DNA of 64,000 bases from Ectobius pallidus (lineage: Eukaryota; Arthropoda; Insecta; Blattodea; Ectobiidae): assembly GCA_964059195.1 (NCBI GenBank), contig CAXKWD010000001.1, positions 217,504,484 to 217,568,483 on the forward strand, written 5' to 3'. The first letter of the stretch is position 1, and every line of letters begins with the position of its first letter. The notes beneath the pieces were generated by a model, which saw only the letters and a program-made list of their open reading frames with translations, did not search any database and was not told where the DNA came from. The position numbers and the translations under genes were made by a program. Positions 11,076 through 23,239 of the stretch are shown piece after piece.

Positions 11076-11756
11076 ATTATGCTCACACTTTATCTTGAGC
11101 CGAAAAAATGCGGGGGTGAGGGGAGCTGATATTGCATGCAGTATAAGAGACTGACTATTGCAGAAGGCGGTGAGTTGAAATTGACGTTGTTTCTGAAGGG
11201 TTGCCAATTGCCAGAAAATATAACGTGTGTAGTTTTATGCTGGTACACAATGGAACTAACTGTAATTTGTAGCACTTTCAACTCTCGCTACCAAACTAAA
11301 GATTTTATATTGATTCAGATATTATAGTAGAATATATCGCTGGAGAATTGAATAAAGTAATATATTTAGGCCTATTTAGACAATTTCTCTCCCGGTCTTC
11401 AGAATATAGAAAATCGTTTAAAAGTCGTAGCATTGTAAATGTAGGCTTACTTGAATTCGCACTTTCACATGCCTGAATTGATAATATAATTTAACTAAAT
11501 ACCTTTCGCGAAAGTTTGTAGGTAATTAATACAACACAATTAATACAACGAAATAATAAAACCTGGCTTGTTCTTTTCTTCGACAGATTCAGCTTAAAAC
11601 ACATTACATTGCTTTTCCTGATTTCCGATACTTCTTGGTTTAAAGAATCTTTATTTTTAACTTCGTTGTCACTTATATCGACCATTTCCACAACACCAGT
11701 ACTGTTCTTTTAATATCCCTGGATTTATTCTGTCATTTTCAGAATAATATGATGTA
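11076..11756. other. Unassigned sequence
   Basis: The short frames on both strands have no recognisable motif. No repeats shared with the rest of the window were seen. Confidence 0.4.
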
Positions 11757-12537
11757 AGCTAAGGTTTGTCTACGGCGTTCATCGCCGGCGATGACCGCCG
11801 GGGTCAGCGATCATCGTCGTAGGGGTGGTTTGTCTACCGGCGTTCATCGTCCATGATACTGTTGCTATCCACAGTTGTAGTTGGCCATGTCAAACAGCTC
11901 GATGTGGTGGGGGGACATGGAATTTGGAAATTTGTTAGCATTCATAACCTCAACATTGCCTACAATATTATACTCACTCAAGATAAAATGCTGACAGGAA
12001 CAAAGGAAAGTCACTTTTGATGAACTAAATGTTAAATGGTTCAATGAATAACAAAATAATAAAACCGGTAATAATATTTCGAAAATACTTTTACTAATAA
12101 ATGAGCTGGTAATTTTACTGTACGTTACATAAATTATTGTAATTACAGATAATAGTGTTTTCTAACAATTTATCTACCATTTGCAACACATTTTGTTTTG
12201 TGTAGCTATCTTTATGGTCATTTAAGCTCATGTCATACAGGGTAATGTGTTTAGACACGAAATCTACAACATTTCGTCTGCAACTAATGACAGTACTTTG
12301 TGCAAAATGGCTGTCTTCTGCTTTTCATGACCTACTATATACATGATAATCTGCGGCGTTCATCGCCCTGAATTTGCCTCAGAAGCAACTGCTGGCGATC
12401 ACCGCCGACCCCGGCGGTCATCTCCAGCGTTCATCGTCGTAGACAAACCGGGTGCATTGATTTACATGGAGAGCAACAGGCAGCGATCACCGCCGGCGTT
12501 GATCGCTGGCGATGAACGCCGTAGACAAACCATAGCT
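11757..12537 (-). mobile_element. TTAA-flanked GC-rich palindromic element T1, copy 1
   Basis: Inverted relative to the copy at 38231-38986. It ends agctaaggtttgtctacgg on the left and gtagacaaaccatagct on the right. The right flank is TTAA (12538-12541) and the left flank TGTA, a decayed TTAA. Within 100 bp of each end are several inverted blocks of the type ggcgatgaacgcc / ggcgttcatcgcc. The middle is AT-rich and noncoding. TTAA duplications fit piggyBac- or Kolobok-type elements. Confidence 0.75.
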
Positions 12538-12954
12538 TTAAACTAATAAAAAAAAATTGACGGTAGCTCAAGAATGCCTCAACGGGAAGTTTTTGGGTAT
12601 GGCAATACTGGGGACGGGTCGCGATCTTCATTTTTTCGAGCGAGGCCTTCTTTATAAGGACGGTTTTCAGCATTATGGAGTGTTTGGCTCAAGATAAAGT
12701 GTGCGAATAAATAATCTCAAATCATTAATTCCGACATTAGACATTTTACACAAATAATCTTTTGTTTCCAACTGAACGTCAAGAAGGCTTTCAATAATTT
12801 TCTGGAAACATTTGAAATGAGCGAATGTTTTAGTCTCAAGGTCTTTCCGAAAGAGTCATAATTTGCTCTGAAAGCTAATACACTAAATCATAAATAAGTT
12901 TTCACTTCCTCGTAATATGTTTTCATTAAAGTGAAAAGTGAAAGGTTTAGGATT
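12538..12954. other. Unassigned sequence
   Basis: Contains a short repeat of the block ggctcaagataaagtgtg also seen near 11090-11110 (inverted). Nothing else is recognised. Confidence 0.35.
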
Positions 12955-13215
12955 ACGGGTGTTGGTCATGACGATAGACAACTTCTTCGTTGGCCTCCAC
13001 GTTCACCTGACCTGACGCCCTTTATTTTTTGTGGGGTGTAATAATGATATTGTGTACATACCACCCCTTCCACAGACTGTCCTTGACCTGAAAGAACGCA
13101 TCACAGCAGCCATCGCATTAGATGACCGTCGAACGCTACAACGTACGAACGAAAATGGATTATAGGCTTGTCGTGTTACCTATAGGGATCACATTGGACA
13201 TCTGTGAGTAATTAA
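12955..13215 (+). pseudogene. Mariner/Tc-type transposase C-terminus, decayed
   Basis: Across two frame breaks it encodes WPPRSPDLTP, the proline-rich signature before the last catalytic acid of many insect mariner-related transposases. Then come DIVYIPPLPQTVLDLKERI, TAAIALDDRRTLQRT and, near the end, CRVTYRDHIGHL. Only about the last 80 residues of the protein are represented. No inverted terminal repeat is visible nearby. Confidence 0.75.
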
Positions 13216-13767
13216 AACAAAACCTTTGAGTTTCACTTTCTATCGATATTAGTTTCATGTTTCTAAGTTTCATTAAACATAACTGACGAGTGTTCGAAAC
13301 CCGAAAGTACTTTTGTGGAAATCCTGTGTTATAATATAATATGTTTTATATGCTGGACCCTCGCGTCAGCCGTAGTTATCGGAAAATAGCCCTTTTTTAA
13401 TAAATATATTGAATTAATTTCCTTCTTCCAATTAATAAAATTCACATTTCAGCGAATTTATTGCATTTGAAGTAAGTTATATGAATAAAATAGTATTCCA
13501 TACTATAATAGACCTACTATAGGGTATGAAATAATTAACTCGAATTCGAATTCGGACCCCGAAGCTTCTTTACCAGACCTCTACAGCTTACACGATCTTC
13601 TCTAAATCTACAAACATGGGACTGTGGGACTGTGGCCTAGATCAGGTTCGAACATTCGAACTAGGAAAAATAATATTAGGCCCACTGTTATTATTAATAT
13701 TATTATTAGTCTATGATTATTATTGTTAGTGTATTAATATTATTACTATTATATTGTTATTATTAGG
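13216..13767. other. Unassigned AT-rich sequence
   Basis: Holds an irregular ATT/TTA-rich tract at about 13680-13765 and no frame or repeat I can name. Confidence 0.4.
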
Positions 13768-14062
13768 GGTACGCCTATCTTAGTGGTTGAGGCACTGCGC
13801 TACAAACCTGCAGATCGCGGGTTCGATTCCCAATGAGGTCGCTGACATTTTTCAATTGGCCTAATCCTTCTGGTGGCACTATGGCCCTGGGGTCGACTCA
13901 GCCTCTAACAGAAATGAGTACCAGGAGCAATCCTGGAGTAAAGGAGGCCGGTGTGTAAGGCTGACAACCTTACCACCTTCATGTTCCGAATGTCCAAAAT
14001 CTGGGAGCCTCATCCTCCTGAAACCCTTAGGGCCTTCATGTCCTGTATAGGGAACACTTTAC
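13768..14062 (+). repeat. tRNA-derived SINE, family S3
   Basis: Box A (tatcttagtggttgaggc) and box B (gggttcgattccc) are both clear and 40 bases apart, followed by a G/C-richer body (ggccctggggtcgactcagc; ctgacaaccttaccacc) ending at a TTA-rich tail. Part of the body recurs inverted at 49125-49265. The tRNA-like head lacks a matching acceptor stem, so it is a SINE. Confidence 0.8.
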
Positions 14063-14094
14063 ATTATTATTATTAATTTGATTATTATTGTTAG

Positions 14095-14164
14095 TCTGTT
14101 ATTATTATTTGTATCTTATTATTATTATTATTATTATTGTCATCATAAGTATCATCACCAACAT

Positions 14165-14217
<53 letters not shown>

Positions 14218-14270
14218 TTACGAAGGAGAAGGAGGAGAAGAAGAAGAAGAAGAAGAAGAAGAAGAAGACC
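14095..14270. repeat. Compound trinucleotide microsatellite
   Basis: Runs of (ATT)n, (TAG)n (about 14164-14217) and (GAA/GAG)n (about 14222-14268) follow each other. Poly-serine, poly-threonine, poly-leucine and poly-lysine frames here are artefacts of the repeats. Confidence 0.9.
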
Positions 14271-15461
14271 GGCGAAGAGAAGAAGACGTTGAACAAACAG
14301 AAGAATATGGAAGAATAAAGAAAAGTTTCGTGAGTGGACCTGAACATTGTGAACAACACGTAACAATAATTTCCCATGAGAATTTGTGGAGGCACCTGCC
14401 ATCTAACGGCTCTCTGGGGAAGTAGTAGTAGTAGTCATTTCCTGTGCCGGCGAGACAGAGACAAATGACAATCCGCAATGTGACACGGGAAAAAGAATAA
14501 TGCTACAAGTTCATTGTTACGCATCCAAGTCATGCCAACAAGCTTCAACATTATTATGTCTTGAATATGAGGAGAATATTGTTGCGACTTGCGAAATGTC
14601 TGTGCTGCTTTAAAACAACGTATACCAAGGTAAATATCAGTGCGCTAAGGAAGTATTTTTAATTAAGTTAATTTAAAAATCATAATATTTATTCAAAATG
14701 TGTAAGTAATTTTTACGCTTGTTATAATATGCATTGATAACTCCTTGACTTAGAGAAATTCGTGTGATCAGAGAACCTAACATCTGATCATGAGCTCCCG
14801 GTACGATTTAATGTTTAATTTTATCTTATGTAGATAGGTTCCCTTGGTGACCACGTCTGGTTAAGCCAAGTCAAAAACATTGCATCCAAGCTTTCGGTAA
14901 CCTGTAGTATTCTGTTGTCATCATCAAGGGAGTTCCTTATATTTGAGGAGCCAAGCCGAGAACTTGATTTTTGGTACCAGTACTACTAATATTCATCAGA
15001 AAAAATTCTTTCTATGGCCTGGTTAGTTTATAAAAACTAAGGATTTATAGGGTTGCCAACTTTGGCAAGGGCATCAGAAAATATATCGGTACCCATCTTT
15101 AAAATTACTTTTGCACGACGTAACTAATTAGTGGTACTTACGATTATAGTTGCCGTGGATCGTAACTTGACATTCCCGCACGCAATCTGGTTGCTAAGAA
15201 AACAAAAGAAATCTCCGTGCGGTGAAAATGCCGTAAGTAAAATCATCAAAATACAAGCCTTTATGGAAGACCGGAACCAAGGCCCCCTAGTTTGTGGCGA
15301 CTTTAACAGGACAAATATTCAGTCCCCATAACAACCAACACATGCGAATCACTTTCTGAAATAAACATCTATCTTCAATAATGTATATACATAATATTTT
15401 CAGCTAATATCTCAATTAATATAATTAAATTGATATAAATAATCATCGTGCAAAAAATAGC
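14271..15461. other. Unassigned sequence
   Basis: I found no supported gene. The block gcatccaagctttcggtaac near 14882 resembles ccaagctttcagtagctggc near 21247 and probably belongs to an old repeat. Confidence 0.35.
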
Positions 15462-15573
15462 ATGCAATACTCGTGCCGTAAGCGCATTATGCATTCGGAA
15501 AGCGCAAGCGCTTCGTTTTTTCAAATTCTTTCCTCGATCCGTATGCACCGCTTACGGCACTTGTATCGCAATA
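15462..15573. repeat. Short inverted-repeat element, about 112 bp
   Basis: The ends tgcaatactcgtgccgtaag and, inverted, tgcgatacaagtgccgtaag pair over about 24 bases with few mismatches around a 60-base centre. It could be a tiny MITE or a stem-loop. Flanking duplication is not clear. Confidence 0.5.
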
Positions 15574-15948
15574 TACTATTTCATCATCAGTTAATCATTA
15601 TTGTTGTGATTGGGCATAAGTATTGAAAACTTTTTTTTTAATAAGTCAATGACACCTCGAAATGATTATGTCGCTGGAGAACATGTCATTTATAGTACCG
15701 GTATATGAACACATTATTCAATAGCAATGCGATATACGTTTATACCGCGATGGTAATTGAGCAGTGAGTTAGCTGCCGTGCAGAATGGATGTGACAAGAT
15801 ATAATGCCAGAAAATGCCACAGGTATCTGGTGGAAGCACAGGGGAATAATGCTATTCTGTATCGAAATTTGAGGGTTCATAGGGTGGGCACGTGTGCATT
15901 CATGCTTAGAAATACTGCAATACATTAGTGTGGCATGAGGCCATTATC

Positions 15949-15980
15949 AGTGGCGGCTCGTAGCTAAAATTAGTGGGGGT
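15949..15980 (+). repeat. Lone hAT-like terminus
   Basis: The sequence cagtggcggctcgtagc looks like the start of a hAT-type element (CAGTGG...). I found no matching right end, so it is either solo or the partner lies in decayed sequence. Confidence 0.35.
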
Positions 15981-16315
15981 GCTGCTCCAGAAATATTTTA
16001 GCCTTTGTTTTAAAATTGTGTAAAAAGAAATAAGCATGTATAAAAGGAAAATTTGTTTAGAAATCCTTTCTCATGGAAAGACAGCTGTGTAAACTTAAAC
16101 TGTTGAAGTTCACTTACAGTCAAATAATGTATTTCTTGGGGATTTAAGGCCATGGTTAAAGTTCTCTGTTAAATAAAAGAGTCAAAACAATGAATAATAT
16201 AGAAAAGCTGGAAACAGGATAATAACCTAATTGTGCATTTTATCACATTCAAGAATATGGTACATGGTTTTTAAGCACAACACAATGTGTAAAATTAAAA
16301 TAAATAAATAAATAA

Positions 16316-16850
16316 AAAAGTGTGCGTGGAACGCCACGCGACAGAAGTGAAACTTGTTTTAATTTTTTTGATTTTTTCAATTTTTGATTATTGAATTTTT
16401 TCAATTTTGGATTATTGGATTTTTCAATTTTGGATTGTTGGACTTTTTAATATTGGGTTTTTGGACTTTTTAAAATTTGGATTCTGGATTTTTTTAATTT
16501 TGAAATTTAGGATTTTTTAATTTTGGATATTTTAAATTTTAGATCTTTGAATTTTTAATTTTTTAATTTTCTATTTTCGATGTTTTAATTTTGGAATTTT
16601 TATTTTTAAATTTTGGATTTTTATTTTTTTATTTTTGAATTTTTGAATTTTTTTATTTTTTTAAATTTTGGATATTTGGATTTTTAATTTTGGATATTTA
16701 TTTTTTAAATTTTGGATTTTTTGTCTTTTTAATTTTGTATCTTTGAATTTTTTAATTTTGGAACTTTGGATTTTTTAAATTTTGGATTTTTTTAAATTTT
16801 GGATCTTTGAATCTTTAAATTTTTTGGATTTTTTAATTTTTTAAACACCT
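16316..16850. repeat. Degenerate minisatellite with conserved lead-in
   Basis: A 50-bp lead-in (agtgtgcgtggaacgccacg, gaaacttgttttaattttt) is followed by about 480 bp of a degenerate 13-17 bp unit of the form aattttggattttt. The same lead-in with a shorter array is at 19431-19565, so array and lead-in belong to one repeat family. Confidence 0.75.
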
Positions 16851-19430
16851 GAACCCTAATTATTTGTTTTTAAAAAGTTAAGTGAAATACAAAAAAGGAG
16901 TGAAAAAGGATAAAAAAAAAGGGGATAAATGTACTAAAAAGGAGGTAAAATTGCCTCCATTTTTCAACTAGAGAGAACGTTTCACACTGGTTTCTTTCAA
17001 AGGAGCTCTAATTTGTCCTATTAGAAAGGTATGTTAACTTTGGGTTTTAGTATTTACTATGGATTAGATGAACAATATCCTGAATAAATTAACCCTACAT
17101 GCAATTCAAATTTGTAACATAATTGCTATTTATGTATCAAGTACGCAAAATAACGCTTTAGCGGACAAATCTAGTATAGCAGCCGAGGCGTTATCTGAGG
17201 CTGAAATACTGGATGAGTCCGATAAAGTTTTTGTGTACGTGGTGCATACAGGTCATTCTCCAAAAAAGGGCAGATTTCAAGGTTAGGATTTTTTTTAATA
17301 TTTTTTATTTTGGACCATGTAATTTTTTTATGTAATATTTCTTTCTGCAGAGTACTACTGAGGTACTAGTCCTACTCACCAAGTGGTATTTTGCATTAAA
17401 TTAACAAGGTTAGAAAATGGCGCATTCATGGAGGTAAGAAAATAGTATGAAATAGTAATTATAATAGAAGTTATGTGAGAATTAGAATTAATTTACTGTA
17501 TTAAATGTTATCATGAAAATGAACAATATTTATTACCATACAAATGGATTAACACACAACTTTTTACTTATTTTTATCTATGTTAAAATAGATTATCACC
17601 TTCAAATCAAAACTTTAAATCAAAACATGATATATTGTCATAAACTATTAGGCTATACCAGTATCTTCTTTAAACAAAAATAATAAATCCAGACAGTTAA
17701 ATATTTCATTAATAACAACATTAATTACACCTCCATGGATAGGACTCAAGAGTAACAGTAACGGAGGTGAGAGTAATGGAGGTGAGATTTTTCTCTAATT
17801 TGTCAAACAGCTTGAGAACATTTGAGGTTAGAAAATCTCAGTTCTAGAGTTTAACTTTGCATTCCTTATTATTATAATTTATAGCAAAAGTAAATATAAA
17901 AACATACAACTTTACCATTGGGTGTAGGTTTCGGAGGTGAGAAAGTCCAATTACCAACTCCGCATTTAGCCCTTTTACACAAACAAAACAACACAGAAAA
18001 GCACACTGATGGCTTGGCTTTATATAAATGATAAGAAAACTGCCAAAAGTTAGGGTCCAAGGAAGATGGAAAGACTACAGTGCCATCTCTGCGGAAATAA
18101 TTGAACTTTTATATTGTTTCACCGAGGCGAGGTCTCACTTAGGGACAGGCAGGTTTAGTGCAAAAAATTGTCTTTACAAAATGATATATTTGCTTTTCAG
18201 TTATTAATGACTCATTTTTTTAGCTGTCTGTTCTCTTTATAACACTAAAATGGAATACAAATTAAAGTCTGTTGGATTATGAAAGAATGAAAATGACAAG
18301 TCAGGCATGGGAATATGACTTGGAGTTGAAATCTCACATACTGTGCCCTAAAAAACAGAAAATTGTAACTTTTGTTTAAAAAGTGGACTATGGGTTCAAA
18401 TAGACCTTATTTCAATCTATCTTATCATAATAATTCATAATCCATAAATATTTATTTTACACCAGAAAATCAATTGCGATATGAATCTGCCCTTTTCTGG
18501 AGAATAACCCATACAATATTTTTTTAGTAAAAGCTCTCTACATTACACGAAACGAAACAAAAATACCGTATAATTAATTATAATGAAAAGTAGTAAGCCA
18601 TTTGTTACCGTCTTATTCTCACAGCCCCCTGAATCGCCCAACAATGAACCGTACGTACCAATACGAAATGCGGTATAGATGCATTATATTATATGAGTCG
18701 CTTTTTGTAAACAATAATGCATCCGAACTAGTATTATTATGACAAGCTTGTGAAAATATGAATGATAAACCCAAGGAAATTTCAATCCAAGCCAGAAACA
18801 TTGAATTGGAGCTTGTGCCCAGCAACATCACAGCAGCAGTAGACGGAATATATTGCAATTAAATGCTGGTGCAAAGATGGTAAGTAATGAATGAAGATGT
18901 GAAAAGTTGTTGGCTTATATTTGTAGTTGTAGTTGTTTTGCGAAAAACCCTGGTAAAGTTTCTGATTATCGTAAAGAAACATGTTGGTTTAAATTTGTTG
19001 TTTTATGACCAATTATATGCAAAAATCCATGTTAAGTTGGTGTGACTGGTCAATGCCATCTGGATTTTGTTTATAGATTGCCATGACGACTTAAAGTACT
19101 AGGCCGGTAAAACTGCATTTTGAATGCAGTTTTATGCAACTTTAGTGGCCTTGGTTGCTAAAATGCAATTTTTTGGCTTGTTACCAGTCCGACAAGCAGC
19201 TGTTTCAGAGAGCGTGTACTAAAAAAACTACTAAAAAATGTGCAATACAAGCTGAAAAACACTCACCCTGTTGACAGCAGCTGCACACAGATAGAAGTAG
19301 GCTTAGGTACTGCTGATTTTCAGGGGGAATACTCTTGTGCCACTAAACTTTTACACGGACCTGAAAAATAAGAAAACTGATATAAAACAAGTATAAAACA
19401 TAAGCGAATTACGGTACATAAATAACAAAA
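16851..19430. other. Unassigned sequence
   Basis: A 72-codon frame at 17068-17286 and smaller ones have no recognisable domain. The rest is AT-rich. Two close copies of ggaggtgagagtaa-type sequence occur near 17765-17785. I cannot support a gene here. Confidence 0.4.
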
Positions 19431-19565
19431 AGTGTGCGTGGAACGCCATGCGGCAGAAATGAAACTTGTTTTAATTTTTAGATTTTTTCAATTTTGGGTT
19501 TTTTTTATTTTTAATTTTGTATTTTTTAAATTTTGGATCTTTCAATTTTTTTATTTTGTTTTATT
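19431..19565. repeat. Second copy of the minisatellite family, short array
   Basis: Lead-in agtgtgcgtggaacgccatg with gaaacttgttttaattttta, then about 85 bp of the same degenerate T-rich unit. It directly abuts the palindrome at 19571. Confidence 0.7.
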
Positions 19566-19570
19566 TTTAT

Positions 19571-19869
19571 ATTAGTTGTGTGACTATTATTATTACAGAA
19601 TCAATTATAACAATATCGTATTGTGAATAACTGCAAATTGCATAACTTCATAACTGCAAATTGCAAGATAGATATGTAAGCTTTCATGAACCACAGATTA
19701 TTGTCTCTGTTGGACATTACATGAGAATATTATAGGAGAAAAATTCCTCCGACACTGGGAGGAGTGTCGGAGGAATTTTTCTCCTATAATATTCTCATGC
19801 AAATTGCAGTTATTCACAATACGATATTGTTATAATTGACTCTCTAATAATAATAGTCACACAACTAAT
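19571..19869. repeat. Large two-step palindrome with perfect 37-bp core
   Basis: The inner arms (19720-19756 and 19763-19799, 37 bases, no mismatch) are separated by six bases (gggagg). The outer arms (19571-19640 and 19801-19869) pair over about 69 bases with four or so mismatches. The core corresponds to the end region of the tRNA-derived SINE family S4 (see 42575-43240), so the palindrome looks like two SINE ends joined head to head with the tRNA part lost. Confidence 0.85.
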
Positions 19870-20439
19870 ACAAGAAGAAAGAAGACATGTGCATTTTATC
19901 CAAGAAGACAATTATTATTATTTTTTGACATACACAGACATCTGTGTGATATTTTAAACAATTGACAAGTATTAGAATATTTTACCAGTTTAAATTTCAT
20001 ATATGTTAATTTTAATTCATATTTTAAATATTATGACAAGGTTAACTTCATAATTTTATTACTAATTATTGTAAATATCTAATTTTGACAACACATTGAG
20101 CTCAATGTTATTTTAATTATTTTATATGATTATGTGATAGACTAAATCTAATATAATAAAATACGTTTTAGAAGAACCCAACAAAAATCAAATTCAATAA
20201 CACGTGTTGTTAATTAATTGCTCCTTACCTCATGTAGACTTCAGCTGAGTGTTGTAATATATAGTGGTATATAGGCGGAACATATCAATAACATTCAATC
20301 AATTTATAAATTATGGATTTTGAAGTCAAAGTATTTGTTTCAAATCATCCTATCCTATAAGAGCTCATCCAGAACTATAAACTAAATCTACACAGATTCA
20401 AGAAACAAATTTATAAAATTTATTCAACCTAATCCATGA
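19870..20439. other. Unassigned AT-rich sequence
   Basis: No frame or repeat recognised. Confidence 0.4.
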
Positions 20440-20762
20440 CTCAATTTACAATATCCCAATTTTTTGCTTTTCATTTTAGCTACTCGTGCTTGTCATTCCT
20501 CTCTAACTCATAATGTTTAATATATATTATTTACTATTTGCCTTGTTTTGTGAGTGTATTTGTGTATGCCGTTTGTGTGTGTTTTGTATGTAGAGTCACT
20601 TTGCCCTGAATTTTTTGTTTTGTAATTTCCAGTGGTCACTGTTTTCTGTTGCTGAGCTGAACTGTGCCCAAGCACGAGCTTTTGCTCATTCGGGCATCAA
20701 TTATGAATGTTTGTTTTATGTTTTACGAAGGTAATAAATAATAAAAATAAAAATAAAAAAAA
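20440..20762 (+). repeat. 3' untranslated tail of a non-LTR retrotransposon
   Basis: The block ctgtgcccaagcacgagctt followed by gctcattcgggcatcaatt, then an aataaaaataaaaataaaaa tail, is the typical 3' UTR and A-rich tail of an insect LINE. No coding part is attached. Assignment rests on my recollection of this type of tail. Confidence 0.5.
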
Positions 20763-20920
20763 TAAAAAATCAATGTTTTAATTGACGAGCTTAGAAATGG
20801 ACATGCTACTTAAGCAATTTGATGTGTTTGTTCATCCAGACAACCACATTCACTGCAGTTGAAAGCAGACTGTTTATCGAGAACATCAACATAAAATAGG
20901 ATCACTGTCATTGTATTTTA

Positions 20921-20951
<31 letters not shown>

Positions 20952-21702
20952 GCACTTGCACTATAGTACAGTACTTGGAAATAAAGCCACAAAAATGAAA
21001 ATGTGATAACATAAACTGAATCTTTGATCACAAGAAACAGCATTTTTTCATTGTAAAAGTATTAATCCGTATGGGACTTCATAAAAGTAGTATCAATATC
21101 CGACTGATAACATTATCCACGATTACATTAAGCGGAGTTCAGTATAATATATATTAACAAATATATACTCACATAAGACTAGAGGCTTTCTCAGTGCTGA
21201 TTATTGCGAGCTATAAGCAGAGTAAAGGGATAGGCCTATACAACATCCAAGCTTTCAGTAGCTGGCATCTGTGGCCTTCCTCAGGGAAAAGAGTGTGGAG
21301 TTAGGGATGAGAGAGCTTTTAAAACAGAAATTCTAGAACATAAAATTGTATTGTCTTTGAGGAATATTTTATTTTTCACTCTCATGTTACCATACAACCG
21401 TTTCGGGGAAGAAATTCAAAAAGTAATTCAACATCACTACCATAATTGCCTTCCCAGAAACCTGAAATATAATTATAATATACATATTACCATACGGTAC
21501 CTTGTATAGTATAATCTATGTCTAGGGTAGAGAAAATTATGTGACTGCAGCACATTGTGCATTATTTTCGTGGATTTCATCTTCAATATTTATTTACGGC
21601 AATTACTTATACTGATAGCTTCTCTAATTTAGCAAAGTCCCATATCATTTAAGTTACTTCCAACCCTACCTGAGACCACTGGCAACAATATACTGTTGTC
21701 AT
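20763..21702. other. Unassigned sequence with (TA)n
   Basis: A (TA)n run at about 20928-20951. The remainder shows no supported feature. Confidence 0.4.
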
Positions 21703-21960
21703 GTGAGCTGTGATTTGGATTTGATAATTCTGTATAAAAAGGGATTAAGTACTCTCAAAAACATTTTATTTTTGGCATTTAAAATCAATTTTCTTCTAAA
21801 TCCTTTCTTAGTGAGCACATATAGAACGTCTTTGGTGAGCACTTACATTATGAAACGAAGGTACTATCAAAATTCCAAGTCTCTGCCTATTATAGTTTAG
21901 GCTCTAGTTTAGATTCTCTGTCAGACAGGACGAAGCTTTTTATATATATATACTCGCTTT
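21703..21960 (-). repeat. Dispersed repeat E, inverted copy
   Basis: Its reverse complement matches 2393-2620: a TA-rich start (tatatatataaaaagcttcg), agagcctaaactataatagg, then gacttggaattttgatag. The 65-codon plus-strand frame across it has no support as a gene. Confidence 0.6.
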
Positions 21961-22054
21961 GTTCATTGGGGGCTCCGCCCCTAACCCGCACTGAGGTTCT
22001 CGGGATAGGTTTGTTATTTCTAGACAAAAAATGTTAATTGAATTTTTATTAATT

Positions 22055-22118
22055 ATGAACCTGGGACCTCCAGGATGCGAATCCAAGAGTTACATTCTCG
22101 ACCACCCTGTTAGGTTTA
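22055..22118 (-). repeat. Fragment of SINE S1 head
   Basis: Inverted, it reads ...gattcgcatcctggaggtcccaggttc..., matching the box B region of the SINE at 573-910. Only about 60 bases remain. Confidence 0.55.
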
Positions 22119-22529
22119 CAGAAATAATTATTTCTAAACTTTCAGAGCTTTATGTGAACACTGTTTGATAATATCATTGCCGTGGAAACCGAGACTTTTT
22201 CGGGGGTTTTTAGGGCTAAAAATTAAAAAAATTAACTTTTGGGAATTTTCCTGTGGTTGACAGCCTAAAAGCTATATGTGTACCAAATTTCAAGACACCA
22301 GCAGCTCATCTGGAAGTGGGTAAACATTACTGTCAGTGAGTGATTGAGACAGTCAGCCAGCCATGTGGCTTTATGTTACAGGGATAAGAGATGTTGAGTA
22401 AAAATAAAATTTTGTGATTGGTGGGAAGAGGTTGGACCAATCAGAATGAAGGATTTTTATTGGTTGTAAAAACATTGAAGATGCAATCGGTCCAAATCAG
22501 GACCAGTGTGAGAAAAATAAAGGTTAATT

Positions 22530-23215
22530 CAATTCAATTCAATTTATTATTTAGTCTGATAAAGTTAGAACCTAGCGATTCTTTCTTCCACTTCACCAGA
22601 ATACAATATGGAGAGAACAATACAGGACATTGTCTCATAAAATAAATTAACAACATGAGAATACAATATGGAGAGAGCAATTACAATAGTATAAAGAAAA
22701 TGCATATGAGATAGAATTAAACAGGACAAAAATTCAATAGACACTAAAGAAATTAGTTAGTGACCTTTCAGGCTAGATTAAAATATTCCTCAAGGTGGTA
22801 CAGTGGCCTTTCCAGTAGATACTTTTTTAGTTCTCTGCTAAAAGTATTACCTTGGGCTTTTTTTAATTCAGAAGGCAGTATATTGTACATTTTAACTCCC
22901 ATTACTCTAGGGTCTTTTTCTTTAAATTTCTTAGTGTATCCCAGTTGATAGATATCACCTTTGTTCCGGGTGTTGTGATAGTGAAGGTCAGATTTAATTA
23001 CTAGGTCTTGTTTTTTTTATTAGTAATAAAACTTTGTAAATGTAGAGTGACACTATGGTAAACTTGCCACTAGCTTTGAAGAGTTCTCTATACGATTGAC
23101 TAGATTTTAGTTTAAACATTATTCTTAGACTCTTCAATAATAATATGGATCAAAACAGAGTAATGTAAGGGGGGATAACAGGAGTAAATATGTAAAATAG
23201 AAATAATCAGTCAGG
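22530..23215 (-). pseudogene. Non-LTR reverse transcriptase C-terminus and 3' UTR
   Basis: The minus strand encodes, with one frameshift, LKSSQSYRELFKASGKFTIV then SLYIYKVLLLIKKTRPSN. After the shift it reads HYHNTRNKGDIYQLGYTKKF and VMGVKMYNILPSELKKAQGN, ending KYLLERPLYHLEEYFNLA and a stop at 22762. The HNTRxK and ..N.LP.E.K..  blocks are typical of the tail of Jockey/CR1-type elements. The 3' UTR ends in a (TTGAA)n run (22530-22547). The polymerase domain is lost by 5' truncation. Confidence 0.8.
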
Positions 23216-23239
23216 GTCAAAGGCTTAGATGGAAGATGT

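Noticed and set aside
14088..14478. Frames of 76-103 codons on both strands
   Set aside because: They are translations of TAG, GAA and ATT microsatellites (poly-Ser, Lys, Leu, Thr).
17068..17286. 72-codon frame considered as a small gene
   Set aside because: No homology recognised, no splice or promoter context, in AT-rich sequence among repeats.
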